DNA of 10,449 bases from the NCBI GenBank assembly GCA_028709135.1, contig JAQVXN010000043.1:1-10449 (forward strand), written 5' to 3'. A program made the position numbers and the translations under genes. The DNA is from Bacteroidaceae bacterium. GTDB lineage: Bacteria; Bacteroidota; Bacteroidia; Bacteroidales; Bacteroidaceae. The notes below the pieces were generated by a model. It had not been told where the DNA came from, did no database searches, and saw nothing but the letters and a program-made list of their open reading frames with translations. Each line of letters starts with the position of its first letter. The first letter of the stretch is position 1. Positions 1 through 6,790 of the stretch are shown here, in pieces.

Positions 1-138
1 CCGCGCCTCTTTAGAAGAAAAGGCAGGAAACGATGGAGGCCTGCGGCGTTCAGTGTGATAGCCTTTAAAGCGGATGTCTTATATACACGGAAAGTGCATG
101 ATATATCGTGTATAGACATGCCTAAAAATAGTCTCTGA
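1..138 (+). CDS. Possible 3' end of an unrecognised gene (partial)
   Basis: The first frame is open from the window edge for 45 codons and ends at TGA 136-138. The peptide starts very basic (RRKGRKRWRP) and ends in MPKNSL. I do not recognise it. The first ~70 bases are clearly richer in G+C than the rest of the window, which could mean a different origin. A second frame is also open over 1-57, and a bulged palindrome at 74-119 lies inside this frame, so coding is uncertain. If real, it converges on the truncated WYL gene at 170-745 and may belong to whatever replaced that gene's 3' end. Confidence 0.2.
   Translation, partial: PRLFRRKGRKRWRPAAFSVIAFKADVLYTRKVHDISCIDMPKNSL
74..119. repeat. Bulged inverted repeat (13-14 bp arms)
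   Basis: ATGTCT followed by TATACACG (74-79 and 82-89, with a 2-nt bulge TA) pairs with CGTGTATA followed by GACAT (107-119), leaving a 17-nt centre. No T-run follows on either strand, so it is not a typical terminator. It could be a protein-binding site, a structured transcript, or part of the end of an unrecognised mobile element. It lies between a possible foreign coding end and the broken end of a WYL gene. Confidence 0.45.
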
Positions 139-169
139 AAAAAGTTGCCTATCTTGGAGTAAATAATCA

Positions 170-745
170 CTAATGCTGGTTAATAGTGCGAGAATCTTTA
201 CCAAATGGATGATAGACGATTTCAATCACACGCTTGTTTACGATAGCATCAAACAAAGATCGGAAATATGTATCCATGCCTTTCAAATAAGGATTAGACT
301 GAAATGTTATCACAGATTTACTATTTTCTCCGAGCTGACTTGTAGTATAGAGTCGTCTTTCAATATCATCCATCCAGTCAAAATGTGGTACACCTTTGAA
401 ACGTTTCATGAGCAGGAGCGCATCATGAATTAAATCCAATTCCTCTTGATTGATCGGTTGGTCTTTGATAGAATCTCCCCTATGATGATATCGGTAGTAT
501 TTACGATGACCATCTTTGATAGCATCGATATCCATTCTGTAGCCTTCCTCGCTTTCCAAAAATTTCAGATCTTCTTGTACCTGACGTTTCTTAATGCCGT
601 CTTCTTTTTTAGTATAACCATTATATTGATACAAAGCTTCGTTACAAGTTTCAACGAGGTCTTCAATATAAAAGCGTCTTGCCCAGTTGCTCAAGCAACG
701 GTCAAGTACTTGGTATCTAATTGCAGCATTTTTATTTGTTGGCAT
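170..745 (-). pseudogene. WYL-domain transcriptional regulator, 3' truncated
   Basis: This is a predicted DNA-binding regulator whose WYL domain would sense a ligand or nucleic acid. The start is ATG at 745 (MPTNKNAAIRYQVLDRC), the usual beginning of Bacteroidales WYL regulators. A winged-helix region follows (about residues 1-85, ending in RQVQEDLKFLES), then a linker, then the beginning of the WYL domain at about residue 165 (VNKRVIEIVYHPFGK). The frame stops after residue 191, where a family member would continue with an HPYY-K-Y-RW-L stretch and a C-terminal WCX region. Full-length relatives are roughly 300-340 residues, so about 40% is missing. The DNA beyond the stop gives no WYL sequence in another frame, which points to a rearrangement break near 170-190, not a simple frameshift. 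It lies 48 bp downstream of a second WYL gene on the same strand. The broken product may still bind DNA. Confidence 0.8.
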
Positions 746-769
746 AATCCTTTGTTTTTAATTACATTG

Positions 770-777
770 CAAAGGTA
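770..777 (-). promoter_or_regulatory. Candidate -7 box (TACCTTTG) for the downstream WYL gene
   Basis: On the minus strand TACCTTTG matches the Bacteroidales TAnnTTTG -7 consensus and lies 24 bp before the ATG at 745. I see no convincing TTTG -33 box at the usual 19-20 bp spacing. A 5-bp inverted repeat (TGCAG/CTGCA, 789-803, 5-nt loop) lies just upstream, overlaps the stop of the other WYL gene, and is placed where an operator could be. Confidence 0.5.
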
Positions 778-793
778 TCATGCAACTATGCAG

Positions 794-1770
794 TCATTCT
801 GCACAAATAGAAAATCTTTTTAGATTTTCCTTTATTTTCTCTATTATTTCATTCCGTAGCCATTGTGGTGATATGACTTCTACATCCGGGATAAATGAAA
901 ATATCTGCTGGTATAACTCTTTATTGGGCTTTACTTGTATTTCTACTTCACAATCTTTTCCTTCAATAATTCTTTGGGATTGATGGATCGGTTTGCTCAT
1001 AACGTAGGGAAATCTTTCTTTGGTGAATCTTAGAAAGATAGATTCTTTCTTCATATTCTCTCCAGGAATAGTAACGCCAATAATATCATCAAAATAAGTT
1101 TCGAAGTCGACACTATCGTTTTTCTTGAATACAGCATTCGTATTGTTGATGTATTTTATTCTATCAAGAGCTATATTTGCTATTCGTTCATGTCCATTGT
1201 CCAACCCGAATAAGAACCATCTTCCGTTGTATTGTTTAACATAGTATGGATGTATGAGCATTTTAATCTTATTTCCCTTGAATGTGCAGTAGCCAATATC
1301 AAGTGATTGATGATTAATCGTTGCATCTATAACCCCTGAAAGAAAATTCAACCCTTTTAGCTGTTCATTTTGTTCAAATGAAATCAGATGCTCAGGATTC
1401 GCCTTTATACCGAATCGATATTCAAGATTTGATAAAACCTCTTCTATCCATGCATTAGCCGGAATCCCCCGATATTTACCCATCATCTCTATTGTAGCAC
1501 GGAGATTTTCTATTTCTTCTAAAGATAACTCGTTATTAAAGATAGAAAAATTGGGATCAGAATAACGGTAATAACACTTTCGGCCTTCCAATGGATATGC
1601 TGTAATAGGGGCATCATACATTACGCTGTCTCGCATATTCTGAATGTCTTTGCGAAGTTGCCGGATACTTATGGAACATCCTTCTTTATCTTCCAATATA
1701 TTATTAACGATATCAAGTAAACTGTCAATAGTATATTTATGATGAGTGTTACTGAAGCACCTGTCTAAAA
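794..1770 (-). pseudogene. WYL-domain transcriptional regulator, 5' end removed at an IS256 end
   Basis: The reading frame ends at 794. It runs back through a possible TTG at 1694-1696 to about 1768, giving LDRCFSNTHHKYTIDSLLDI, which aligns with residues 14 onward of the neighbouring WYL protein (VLDRCLSNWARRFYIEDLVE). The start codon and first ~13 residues are missing, and the homology stops exactly where the IS256-family left end begins (1771). The rest is well preserved: part of the winged helix, a WYL core with HPYYVKQYNGRWFLFG (roughly residues 150-165 counted from the TTG), and a C-terminal WCX-like region ending KENLKRFSICAE. The TTG at 1696 would cut into the winged helix, so I treat this as an IS-disrupted gene, not a 300-residue protein. 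The missing 5' end is not found on the other side of the IS. Confidence 0.82.
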
Positions 1771-1798
1771 GAGGACGTCATTTCAACTGTGTCAAGGG
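1771..1798 (+). repeat. IS256-family left terminal inverted repeat (copy 1)
   Basis: It begins GAGGACGTCA and contains AACTGTGTCA. Against the right end it matches CGTCA, then four mostly mismatched bases, then AACTGTGTCA. The outer boundary is inferred from this alignment and from where the WYL homology ends. Confidence 0.75.
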
Positions 1799-1813
1799 TT
1801 AACACAATAAAAT

Positions 1814-1855
1814 AGTATTAACCGCTGTTTTTAACAGCATAAGAAAGTTAGCAAA
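1814..1855 (+). other. Leader of the IS256 transposase with a hairpin
   Basis: GCTGTT-TTT-AACAGC forms a perfect 6-bp stem with a 3-nt loop about 15 bp before the transposase ATG. An outer GGTTAA/TTAACC pair spans about 1797-1822. Such leaders in insertion sequences often limit expression from outside promoters; that role is inferred here. There is no clear Shine-Dalgarno site. Confidence 0.4.
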
Positions 1856-3070
1856 ATGACACAAGAAGAGTACGGAGAGATGTTATCTCAGGCAAAAGAT
1901 CAGTTTAAGAGCGGCACGGCCTTGTTTGGCAAGGACGGTGCCTTTCACCGCGTGTTGGAAGATTTCCTTAATGCAGCTCTCGAAGGAGAGATGGAGAACC
2001 ATCTTGAGGCAAGCAAACCTTTGAATAAAGGCAATCGTCGTAACGGCAGAATGTCCAAGGAGGTTCAGACAGAATATGGTGCTGTCAACGTTGAGACCCC
2101 TCGAGACCGTGAAGGATCATTTTCCCCAGAGATAGTAAGGAAACGTCAGACCATCCTGGCAGAAGGCCTCTCAGATAAGATAATCAGTCTTTATGCAACC
2201 GGGCAGAGCATGCAGGAAATCAGCAATTTCCTGGAAGAAAACTATGGAACCAAACTGTCTAAGGAGACCATCAGCAACATCACAGACAAGGTATGGCCGG
2301 AGATTAAGTCCTGGCGTTCTCGTTCGCTTGATTCCATCTATCCGATAGTCTGGATGGACGCTATTCATTACAAGGTACGTGATGATAGCGGTGCCACAGT
2401 CAGCCGTGCTGTGTACAATATCATCGGCATCAGTAAGGATGGATACAAGGATTTGCTCGGTATGTATGTAACTCACAGTGAAGGTGCCAACTTCTGGCTT
2501 AATGTACTGACAGACCTTCAGAACCGGGGCATTCAGGATATTCTCATCGCCTGTGTCGACGGCCTTACAGGCTTCCCCGAGGCCATTCAGAGCGTGTTTC
2601 CACAGGCAGATATCCAGCTTTGCATTGTGCACCAGATACGCAACTCTGTTAAGTATGTTGGCAGCAAGCATCAGAAGGAGTTTCTCAAGGAGCTCAAACT
2701 TGTCTATGCGGCTCAGACCAGGGAAGGTGCGGAGGTAGCTCTCGATGACCTCGACAAGAAATGGGGTGAGCAATATCCTATTGTCATTAAGTCATGGCGT
2801 GACAAGTGGGATAACCTCACCAGCTATTTTCAGTATACGGCTGCTATCCGTCGCATCATCTACACGACCAACACGGTGGAAGGTTACCATCGTCAGATCC
2901 GTAAGATTACAAAGACCAAAGGAGTGTTTCCAAGTGATGCTGCATTGGAGAAACTGGTGTATCTGGCATACCGCAATATCAAGAAGAAATGGACAATGCC
3001 ATTGGCAAATTGGGGACAGAGTGCGCAACAATTAGCAATAAAATTTGGGGATAGGTTCCAGATTATGTAA
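1856..3070 (+). CDS. IS256-family (Mutator-type) DDE transposase
   Basis: This 404-residue enzyme would excise and insert its IS by copy-paste transposition. It looks complete, with no frameshift. The catalytic triad is visible: D168 in WMDAIHYKVR, D235 in CVDGLTGFPEAI, and E342 in TTNTVEGYHRQIRK. The family's C-x2-H pair is present as C256/H259 (QLCIVHQIRN). The N-terminal part (to ~150) includes the Mutator-type segment GNRRNGRMSKEV and a helix-turn-helix-like stretch around GQSMQEISNFLEENYG. The length is typical for the family. The start is ATG 1856, just inside the left terminal repeat and leader hairpin. It is the only gene of the element and is probably still functional. A long open frame antisense to it (2171-2773) is a coding shadow. 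Confidence 0.95.
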   Translation: MTQEEYGEMLSQAKDQFKSGTALFGKDGAFHRVLEDFLNAALEGEMENHLEASKPLNKGNRRNGRMSKEVQTEYGAVNVETPRDREGSFSPEIVRKRQTILAEGLSDKIISLYATGQSMQEISNFLEENYGTKLSKETISNITDKVWPEIKSWRSRSLDSIYPIVWMDAIHYKVRDDSGATVSRAVYNIIGISKDGYKDLLGMYVTHSEGANFWLNVLTDLQNRGIQDILIACVDGLTGFPEAIQSVFPQADIQLCIVHQIRNSVKYVGSKHQKEFLKELKLVYAAQTREGAEVALDDLDKKWGEQYPIVIKSWRDKWDNLTSYFQYTAAIRRIIYTTNTVEGYHRQIRKITKTKGVFPSDAALEKLVYLAYRNIKKKWTMPLANWGQSAQQLAIKFGDRFQIM

Positions 3071-3157
3071 CTTCGCAGCTGTGACTTTCTCCTCATCTGT
3101 AAAACGCGATTAAAAATCGCATTCCCCATCTGAGGTTAAGGCCTAACGAGCTGAGAG

Positions 3158-3185
3158 CCTATGACACAGTTCAGTTGACGCACCC
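3158..3185 (-). repeat. IS256-family right terminal inverted repeat (copy 1)
   Basis: Read outside-in on the minus strand it begins GGGTGCGTCA and contains AACTGTGTCA. It is identical to the end of the inverted copy at 10189-10216, which supports the boundary. Confidence 0.85.
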
Positions 3186-3314
3186 GTGACATTTCATTTG
3201 GAACGCAATATCTGGATAGAATTTCAGCCAAATAAAGAAAAGTATCAAGTGTCTCACAGGTACTACGAAGTAAAAAGGTTTTTGCCTGATTAAAGTCCTG
3301 ACCTATAAAATGCT
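3186..3314. other. Unassigned 129-bp segment between IS256 copy 1 and the older IS remnant
   Basis: There is no counterpart beside the second IS256 copy, where the IS joins the remnant directly at 10188/10189. The plus strand is open from GTG 3186 to TAA 3291-3293, reading ...IEFQPNKEKYQVSHRYYEVKRFLPD. The minus strand is also open here (...FLLRSTCETLDTFLYLAEILSRYC). I recognise neither. It could be more of the decayed ISAon1-like element or the original flank of IS256 copy 1. Confidence 0.35.
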
Positions 3315-3551
3315 GTTTTAAAAACAGGAAATGTCATTGAAACATTTAAAATTCGTTGCTGCCAGATTGATGCGAATCCCAGTAGAATCTGTTGCAACTT
3401 AAATTTTTAATGCTAAACGAATCCATGCTTTTTTCTGAGCTTGATTCTACGTTAGTTATCTTGAAATAAGTCATAAACTCCGACGGAAGCATTAAATGGG
3501 TGATTTCTAATAACTGCAACTTGTTAAATCCCCAACTTTACGGGCTGAGCC
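3315..3551 (-). mobile_element. Remnant of an ISAon1-type insertion sequence (copy 1)
   Basis: Read on the minus strand, the segment starts GGCTCAGCCCGTAAAG at 3551 and carries a decayed reading frame including LQLLEITHLMLPSEFMTYFK. By eye this matches the start of the small N-terminal ORF of ISAon1-group elements of Bacteroidota (pattern LxLLPEEllehFeiv). The frame runs to a stop after about 60 codons, and no transposase domain follows. An inverted copy, about 85% identical with several 1-bp indels, is at 9953-10188. The family assignment is recollection-based; the repeat itself is directly visible. The 5' GG(C/T)TCAG may be the element's original terminus. Confidence 0.6.
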
Positions 3552-3891
3552 TTAAAAAGCTTTTACAAAAGTAATAGAACACTGATCTAGTTCCGTTTTA
3601 ATAGGCCATTTTACTCAATAAATTTTATCATTGCAATAATATGAGATCTAATATCTCATTCAGGAAAAAAGACTATTAAAAATGTGTACTTCATAGATTG
3701 TTATCTTGAAGGAGAAGCTATTTAATTTTTGATTAAAATGAACAATACAATGATGGAGGATAAATCTTCTTCATTTTGAAATAATAAAAAAATCTCATTT
3801 TGTTTAGCTTTGAATGATTTTTGTACTACCTTTGTAAGTAATAGAGACCATTTTAGTGGTGAGTTTTTAATGATTTTAAATAAAGATATAA
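3552..3891 (+). other. 340-bp intergenic region upstream of the DUF3467 gene
   Basis: This is very AT-rich and has no convincing gene. It contains a perfect 7-bp inverted repeat ATGAGAT-CTAAT-ATCTCAT at 3641-3659, which has no T-run and could be an operator or a weak hairpin. A -7 promoter box lies at 3827-3834. A 12-codon frame from ATG 3738 to TGA is too short to call. The left edge is the end of the ISAon1-like remnant, so part of this may be DNA brought in or left by rearrangement. Confidence 0.4.
3827..3834 (+). promoter_or_regulatory. Candidate -7 box (TACCTTTG) of the DUF3467 gene
   Basis: It matches TAnnTTTG and predicts a transcript starting near 3840, with a leader of about 50 nt before ATG 3892. 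TTTG motifs at 3799-3802 and 3809-3812 lie at 24 and 14 bp spacing, neither ideal for the -33 element. Confidence 0.5.
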
Positions 3892-4203
3892 ATGGATAAT
3901 CAAAACAACAAAGAAGTGCAAATAGACATTAGCAATGAACTGGAAGACGGTGTTTATTCGAATCTAGCCATTATTACTCATTCCAGTGCTGAATTCGTAC
4001 TTGATTTTTTGCGTATTTTACCAGGAAAGCAAAAGCCAAAAGTTGCATCAAGGGTAGTTATGGCTCCTGAGCATGCAAAACGAGTACTATTAGCTCTTAG
4101 AGATAATGTTGCAAAATATGAGGAAGCTTTTGGGCCGATTGATATGCATGAACAGGGTCCTCGTACGGTTGCTCCCTTTAAAGTTCCTAAAGGGGAAGCT
4201 TGA
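3892..4203 (+). CDS. DUF3467 family protein
   Basis: This is a small, soluble, charged protein of 103 residues with no signal peptide or membrane segment. The segment ITHSSAEFVLDFLRILPGKQKPKVASRVVMAPEHAKRVLLALRDNVAKYEEAFGPI is typical of DUF3467 (PF11950), which has no established molecular function that I know of. The start is ATG 3892, downstream of a -7 box, with no clear Shine-Dalgarno site. From memory, this gene commonly lies just after rpoC in Bacteroidota. Here no rpoC is present, and the gene stands alone beside an IS remnant with its own promoter. It converges on amrS with only 2 bp between the two stop codons, so there is no room for a separate intergenic terminator. It could be a displaced ortholog or a paralog. 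Confidence 0.85.
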   Translation: MDNQNNKEVQIDISNELEDGVYSNLAIITHSSAEFVLDFLRILPGKQKPKVASRVVMAPEHAKRVLLALRDNVAKYEEAFGPIDMHEQGPRTVAPFKVPKGEA

Positions 4204-4205
4204 TT

Positions 4206-5216
4206 TTATTCCCATATTCCTGGAATTAAGGCGCCGCAGAAAGGGCAGTAGGCTTGTTGAAGATTATTTCGTACAATTTTAAAGTGGTTCCTTTTGATGA
4301 GTAACTTCCCGCATGAGGGACATATGGTGTTTTCTCCTTCACATTCACTTACATTTCCTAAGTATACAAAATTCAAACCACAATTGAGTGCAATTTCTTT
4401 GGCTCTGAGCATACTAGATAGCGGTGTCGGTTTAATATCTTGGTTGAGATATGAAGGGTAAAAACGGCTGAAGTGAAGAGGAACGTTTTCAAATCCATTC
4501 GTAGCTAACCAGTAACACATCTTCGAAATCAAAAGATTTGAATCATTAAATGATGGAATGAGTAAATTCGTAATTTCGATCCAAACGTTTTCTGCTTTTA
4601 AAGTTTCAAGAGTATGGAGTACGGGATATAGGCTGCCGTTACATTGATAACGATAAAGTTTATCATCAAAGCATTTTAAATCAATGTTTGCTGCATCCAA
4701 TACTTTGCAAAGTCTAAGAAGAGGCGCTTCAAGAACAAAACCTGCAGAAACCATGACGTTGCGGATGCTGCACGAATGTGCTAAAGTTGCGGTGTCATAC
4801 ATGTATTCATAAAATGTGAGTGGTTCTGTATAGGTATAAGCAATCGAGGGATAAGAATGACGCTGTGCAGTGTTTACTAATTCTTCCGGAGTAACATTCC
4901 GACATGGAACATCGTTTGTATCTGCTTGTGAGATTTCTGCATTTTGGCAGTTTTTACATTTGAAGTTGCAACCAGGAGCAGCTACAGAGAGGGTTTTAGT
5001 CCCGGGAAGAAAATGCAGTAGTGGTTTCTTTTCAATAGGATCTATGGCGAGTGCGCATGCATGGTTATATGATTCGGCCAACAATAAACCATTGCGATTG
5101 ACGCGACTGTGACAAAGACCATGTTGGTCTTTACTCAAGAGGCATTGATGAGGACAGAGTTCACAACGAATCTTTCTGTCCTCTTTTTTCCAGTAGAGTG
5201 CTTCGCGATTATTCAT
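4206..5216 (-). CDS. amrS: AmmeMemoRadiSam system radical SAM enzyme (AmrS)
   Basis: This cytoplasmic radical S-adenosylmethionine enzyme is related to pyruvate formate-lyase activases. The reaction of the AmmeMemoRadiSam set is, to my knowledge, not settled. I choose ATG 5216 (MNNREALYWKKEDRKIRC; 336 residues), which overlaps the upstream gene's TAA by 8 bp and suggests translational coupling. An in-frame ATG at 5264 would add 16 residues inside the upstream gene and does not fit the family start. The [4Fe-4S] motif CxxxCxxC is C83/C87/C90 (GCNFKCKNCQN). Before it is the family's N-terminal cysteine cluster C18/C21/C25/C35 (CELCPHQC...HGLC). At the C-terminus, two CxxC pairs (C299/C302 and C324/C327) look like a zinc ribbon, ending GALIPGIWE. 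Length and motifs are complete. Confidence 0.92.
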   Translation of the reverse strand: MNNREALYWKKEDRKIRCELCPHQCLLSKDQHGLCHSRVNRNGLLLAESYNHACALAIDPIEKKPLLHFLPGTKTLSVAAPGCNFKCKNCQNAEISQADTNDVPCRNVTPEELVNTAQRHSYPSIAYTYTEPLTFYEYMYDTATLAHSCSIRNVMVSAGFVLEAPLLRLCKVLDAANIDLKCFDDKLYRYQCNGSLYPVLHTLETLKAENVWIEITNLLIPSFNDSNLLISKMCYWLATNGFENVPLHFSRFYPSYLNQDIKPTPLSSMLRAKEIALNCGLNFVYLGNVSECEGENTICPSCGKLLIKRNHFKIVRNNLQQAYCPFCGALIPGIWE

Positions 5217-6729
5217 GAAAAACAATGGCTTCATAAGTGTAAAGTTGTGCTGTACGCCATTCATTGGGTTTTAACCCCGCCTTTTCTTGCGCGCAATGTT
5301 CTAAAAACTGTTCTTTTGTCCATCCTGTTTCTTCTGCGACTTGAGGTAAATAGGTCCCACCACAGTTCCCCTTTAAAATATAAATGCCTTGTTTTCCTAA
5401 TTGAAATTCATTTGGAGAATAAATACGTTTTAGAGGAGTTAAAACAGAAATTTCAATATTTGTTTCTGGTAATTCTGCTGCTTCTAAGGGACTAAATCTT
5501 CTATCTTCAAAAGCAGCTGCAACAGCCATCTCAATTACAACTTGAAAAAGGGGCTCTTTTTCTCCAAATCGTCCAATGCAGCCGCGTAATTTGTTTGAGC
5601 GACGTAAAGTGACAAAAGCCCCACAGTGCTCTTTTAGTACTGTACTGATGGTGGTTGTGTCTATTTTAGCTTGTTCGTTACCGCTCAGTCTTTTTTCTAT
5701 GGCTTGTCGAGCAAGTGAAAGCAATGTTTTGCGGTCATTTGATGACAAAATGAATTTTGTTTCTGGACGATAAATTGCAAAGGAATGATAACCAACAACT
5801 TCATTATGATTGCCGTAAGGTGAATCACCAGAATTCTTATAATCTAAGTGTTTTATGTTGAAATCATTGTTTTCCAACATGGAAAGTAAAATGTAGATTC
5901 CAGCTTGTCCACAGGCGCTTGTTACAAGGTTTTTAATATTTGCATTACGATTTTGGGCTAATGCACGTATAAATTCAGTTGGAGAACCTTTTTCAATTGC
6001 ACTTCCAGTAGAACTGTCGGCCTTGATAGCATCATTGTAATTGGGATAATGAGAAAAATCGCTGCTGATAACAAAAAGATTGTGTTCATTAAAATAAGGT
6101 TGTAAGGCCTTTGAAATATCGCGCAAAGTATCTGTGGATTCAGTACCTATTATAATAGGTACAATGGGTGGTGTCTCTTTTAATCTGCTTTGTAGAAATG
6201 GTAACTGTACTTCTATGCAATGTTCTTGTTTGTGAGCATTTGGTGTACAGTTAAAAAATGAATATTTGTTGATAAGCAATTGGCATAGTTTTGTATCAAC
6301 GGGGACTTTTCCAAGCGGAGTCTGATAAAAGTCAAAACCCGAATTTATCGAAGCTCCATCCACAAATGCTTTGTGCGCCGGTCCAAGCAGAAAAATGTGG
6401 TCATAATGCGCATTTGGCGAAATTTGTGCAAATGCCGTGGCAGCCACTTGTCCAGAAAAGATATAGCCCGCATGTGGCACAATAATGGCAGCTAACTTGC
6501 TATCTGGTACATAAATAGTTGATGCTGATTTAAAGTATTGAAAAAGTTCGTCTTGTAGTTCTTGCTTTTGAGCAGGATAAAATGATCCTGCAACGGCCAT
6601 TGGTCTTATCTTGTCATCCGATTTTTTATCAGATGACATCACAAATGTATGATTCATATTCATTCCCTTTTTTAAATCCGCTTTGTGAGTCATATAAACT
6701 GTTTCCTGCGGACAATTCATTGTTATCAT
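5209..6729 (-). CDS. amrB-amrA: AmmeMemoRadiSam proteins B and A fused (Memo-AMMECR1)
   Basis: This is a two-domain cytoplasmic protein. Residues ~42-325 are a Memo-like domain with a fold related to class III extradiol dioxygenases. Its likely metal ligands are visible: H86 in VPHAGYIFSG, H119 in LLGPAHKAF, and a late cysteine in TSACGQAGI; EHCIEVQLPF and SSDFSHYPNY are also conserved. Residues ~335-506 are an AMMECR1 domain with its signature LRGCIG at 381-386, then FEDRRFSPL and ISVLTPL. In many genomes these are separate genes; here they are one polypeptide followed by amrS, so all three partners are present. The start is uncertain: ATG 6729 gives 506 residues, but Met23/Met25 (after KKG) or Met31 would still precede the domain. 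The gap to the upstream nucleosidase is 61 bp on the same strand with no good promoter (only TATATTTT), so cotranscription is likely. Confidence 0.92.
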   Translation of the reverse strand: MITMNCPQETVYMTHKADLKKGMNMNHTFVMSSDKKSDDKIRPMAVAGSFYPAQKQELQDELFQYFKSASTIYVPDSKLAAIIVPHAGYIFSGQVAATAFAQISPNAHYDHIFLLGPAHKAFVDGASINSGFDFYQTPLGKVPVDTKLCQLLINKYSFFNCTPNAHKQEHCIEVQLPFLQSRLKETPPIVPIIIGTESTDTLRDISKALQPYFNEHNLFVISSDFSHYPNYNDAIKADSSTGSAIEKGSPTEFIRALAQNRNANIKNLVTSACGQAGIYILLSMLENNDFNIKHLDYKNSGDSPYGNHNEVVGYHSFAIYRPETKFILSSNDRKTLLSLARQAIEKRLSGNEQAKIDTTTISTVLKEHCGAFVTLRRSNKLRGCIGRFGEKEPLFQVVIEMAVAAAFEDRRFSPLEAAELPETNIEISVLTPLKRIYSPNEFQLGKQGIYILKGNCGGTYLPQVAEETGWTKEQFLEHCAQEKAGLKPNEWRTAQLYTYEAIVFHE

Positions 6730-6790
6730 GATTAATGGTTATACTTTAAGAAAATCTCGAAAATATAGAAGAAAACATTTTAGCAGAATC

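Larger units (their letters stand above)
1771..3185 (+). mobile_element. Complete IS256-family insertion sequence (copy 1, ~1415 bp)
   Basis: The element carries one intact transposase gene and has imperfect terminal inverted repeats of about 28 bp. Its right end is also found, inverted, at 10189 in a second copy, which fixes the right boundary to within 1-2 bp. The two copies differ at about 7 of 261 comparable positions. No 8-9 bp target duplication is visible: the left flank ends GTCTAAAA and the right flank begins GTGACATT. Hairpins lie on both sides of the gene: GCTGTT/AACAGC just before the start, which can block read-through translation from flanking DNA, and GCGATT/AATCGC after the stop. 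Confidence 0.9.

Noticed and set aside
794..1696. The upstream WYL gene as an intact 300-residue protein starting at TTG 1696
   Set aside because: Homologous coding continues upstream to about 1768, so the TTG falls inside the winged-helix domain; the real start was removed at the IS end.
2171..2773. A 200-codon open frame antisense to the IS256 transposase
   Set aside because: It lies fully inside a complete, motif-verified transposase gene and shows no recognisable protein features; it is a coding shadow.
5217..5264. Upstream ATG at 5264 for amrS
   Set aside because: It extends 16 residues into the preceding gene with no family similarity; ATG 5216 gives the usual start and an 8-bp coupling overlap.
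5109..5495. Open frames opposite the Memo-AMMECR1, amrS and ompA genes
   Set aside because: They are antisense to genes with clear family motifs and show no signal peptide, domain or start context of their own.
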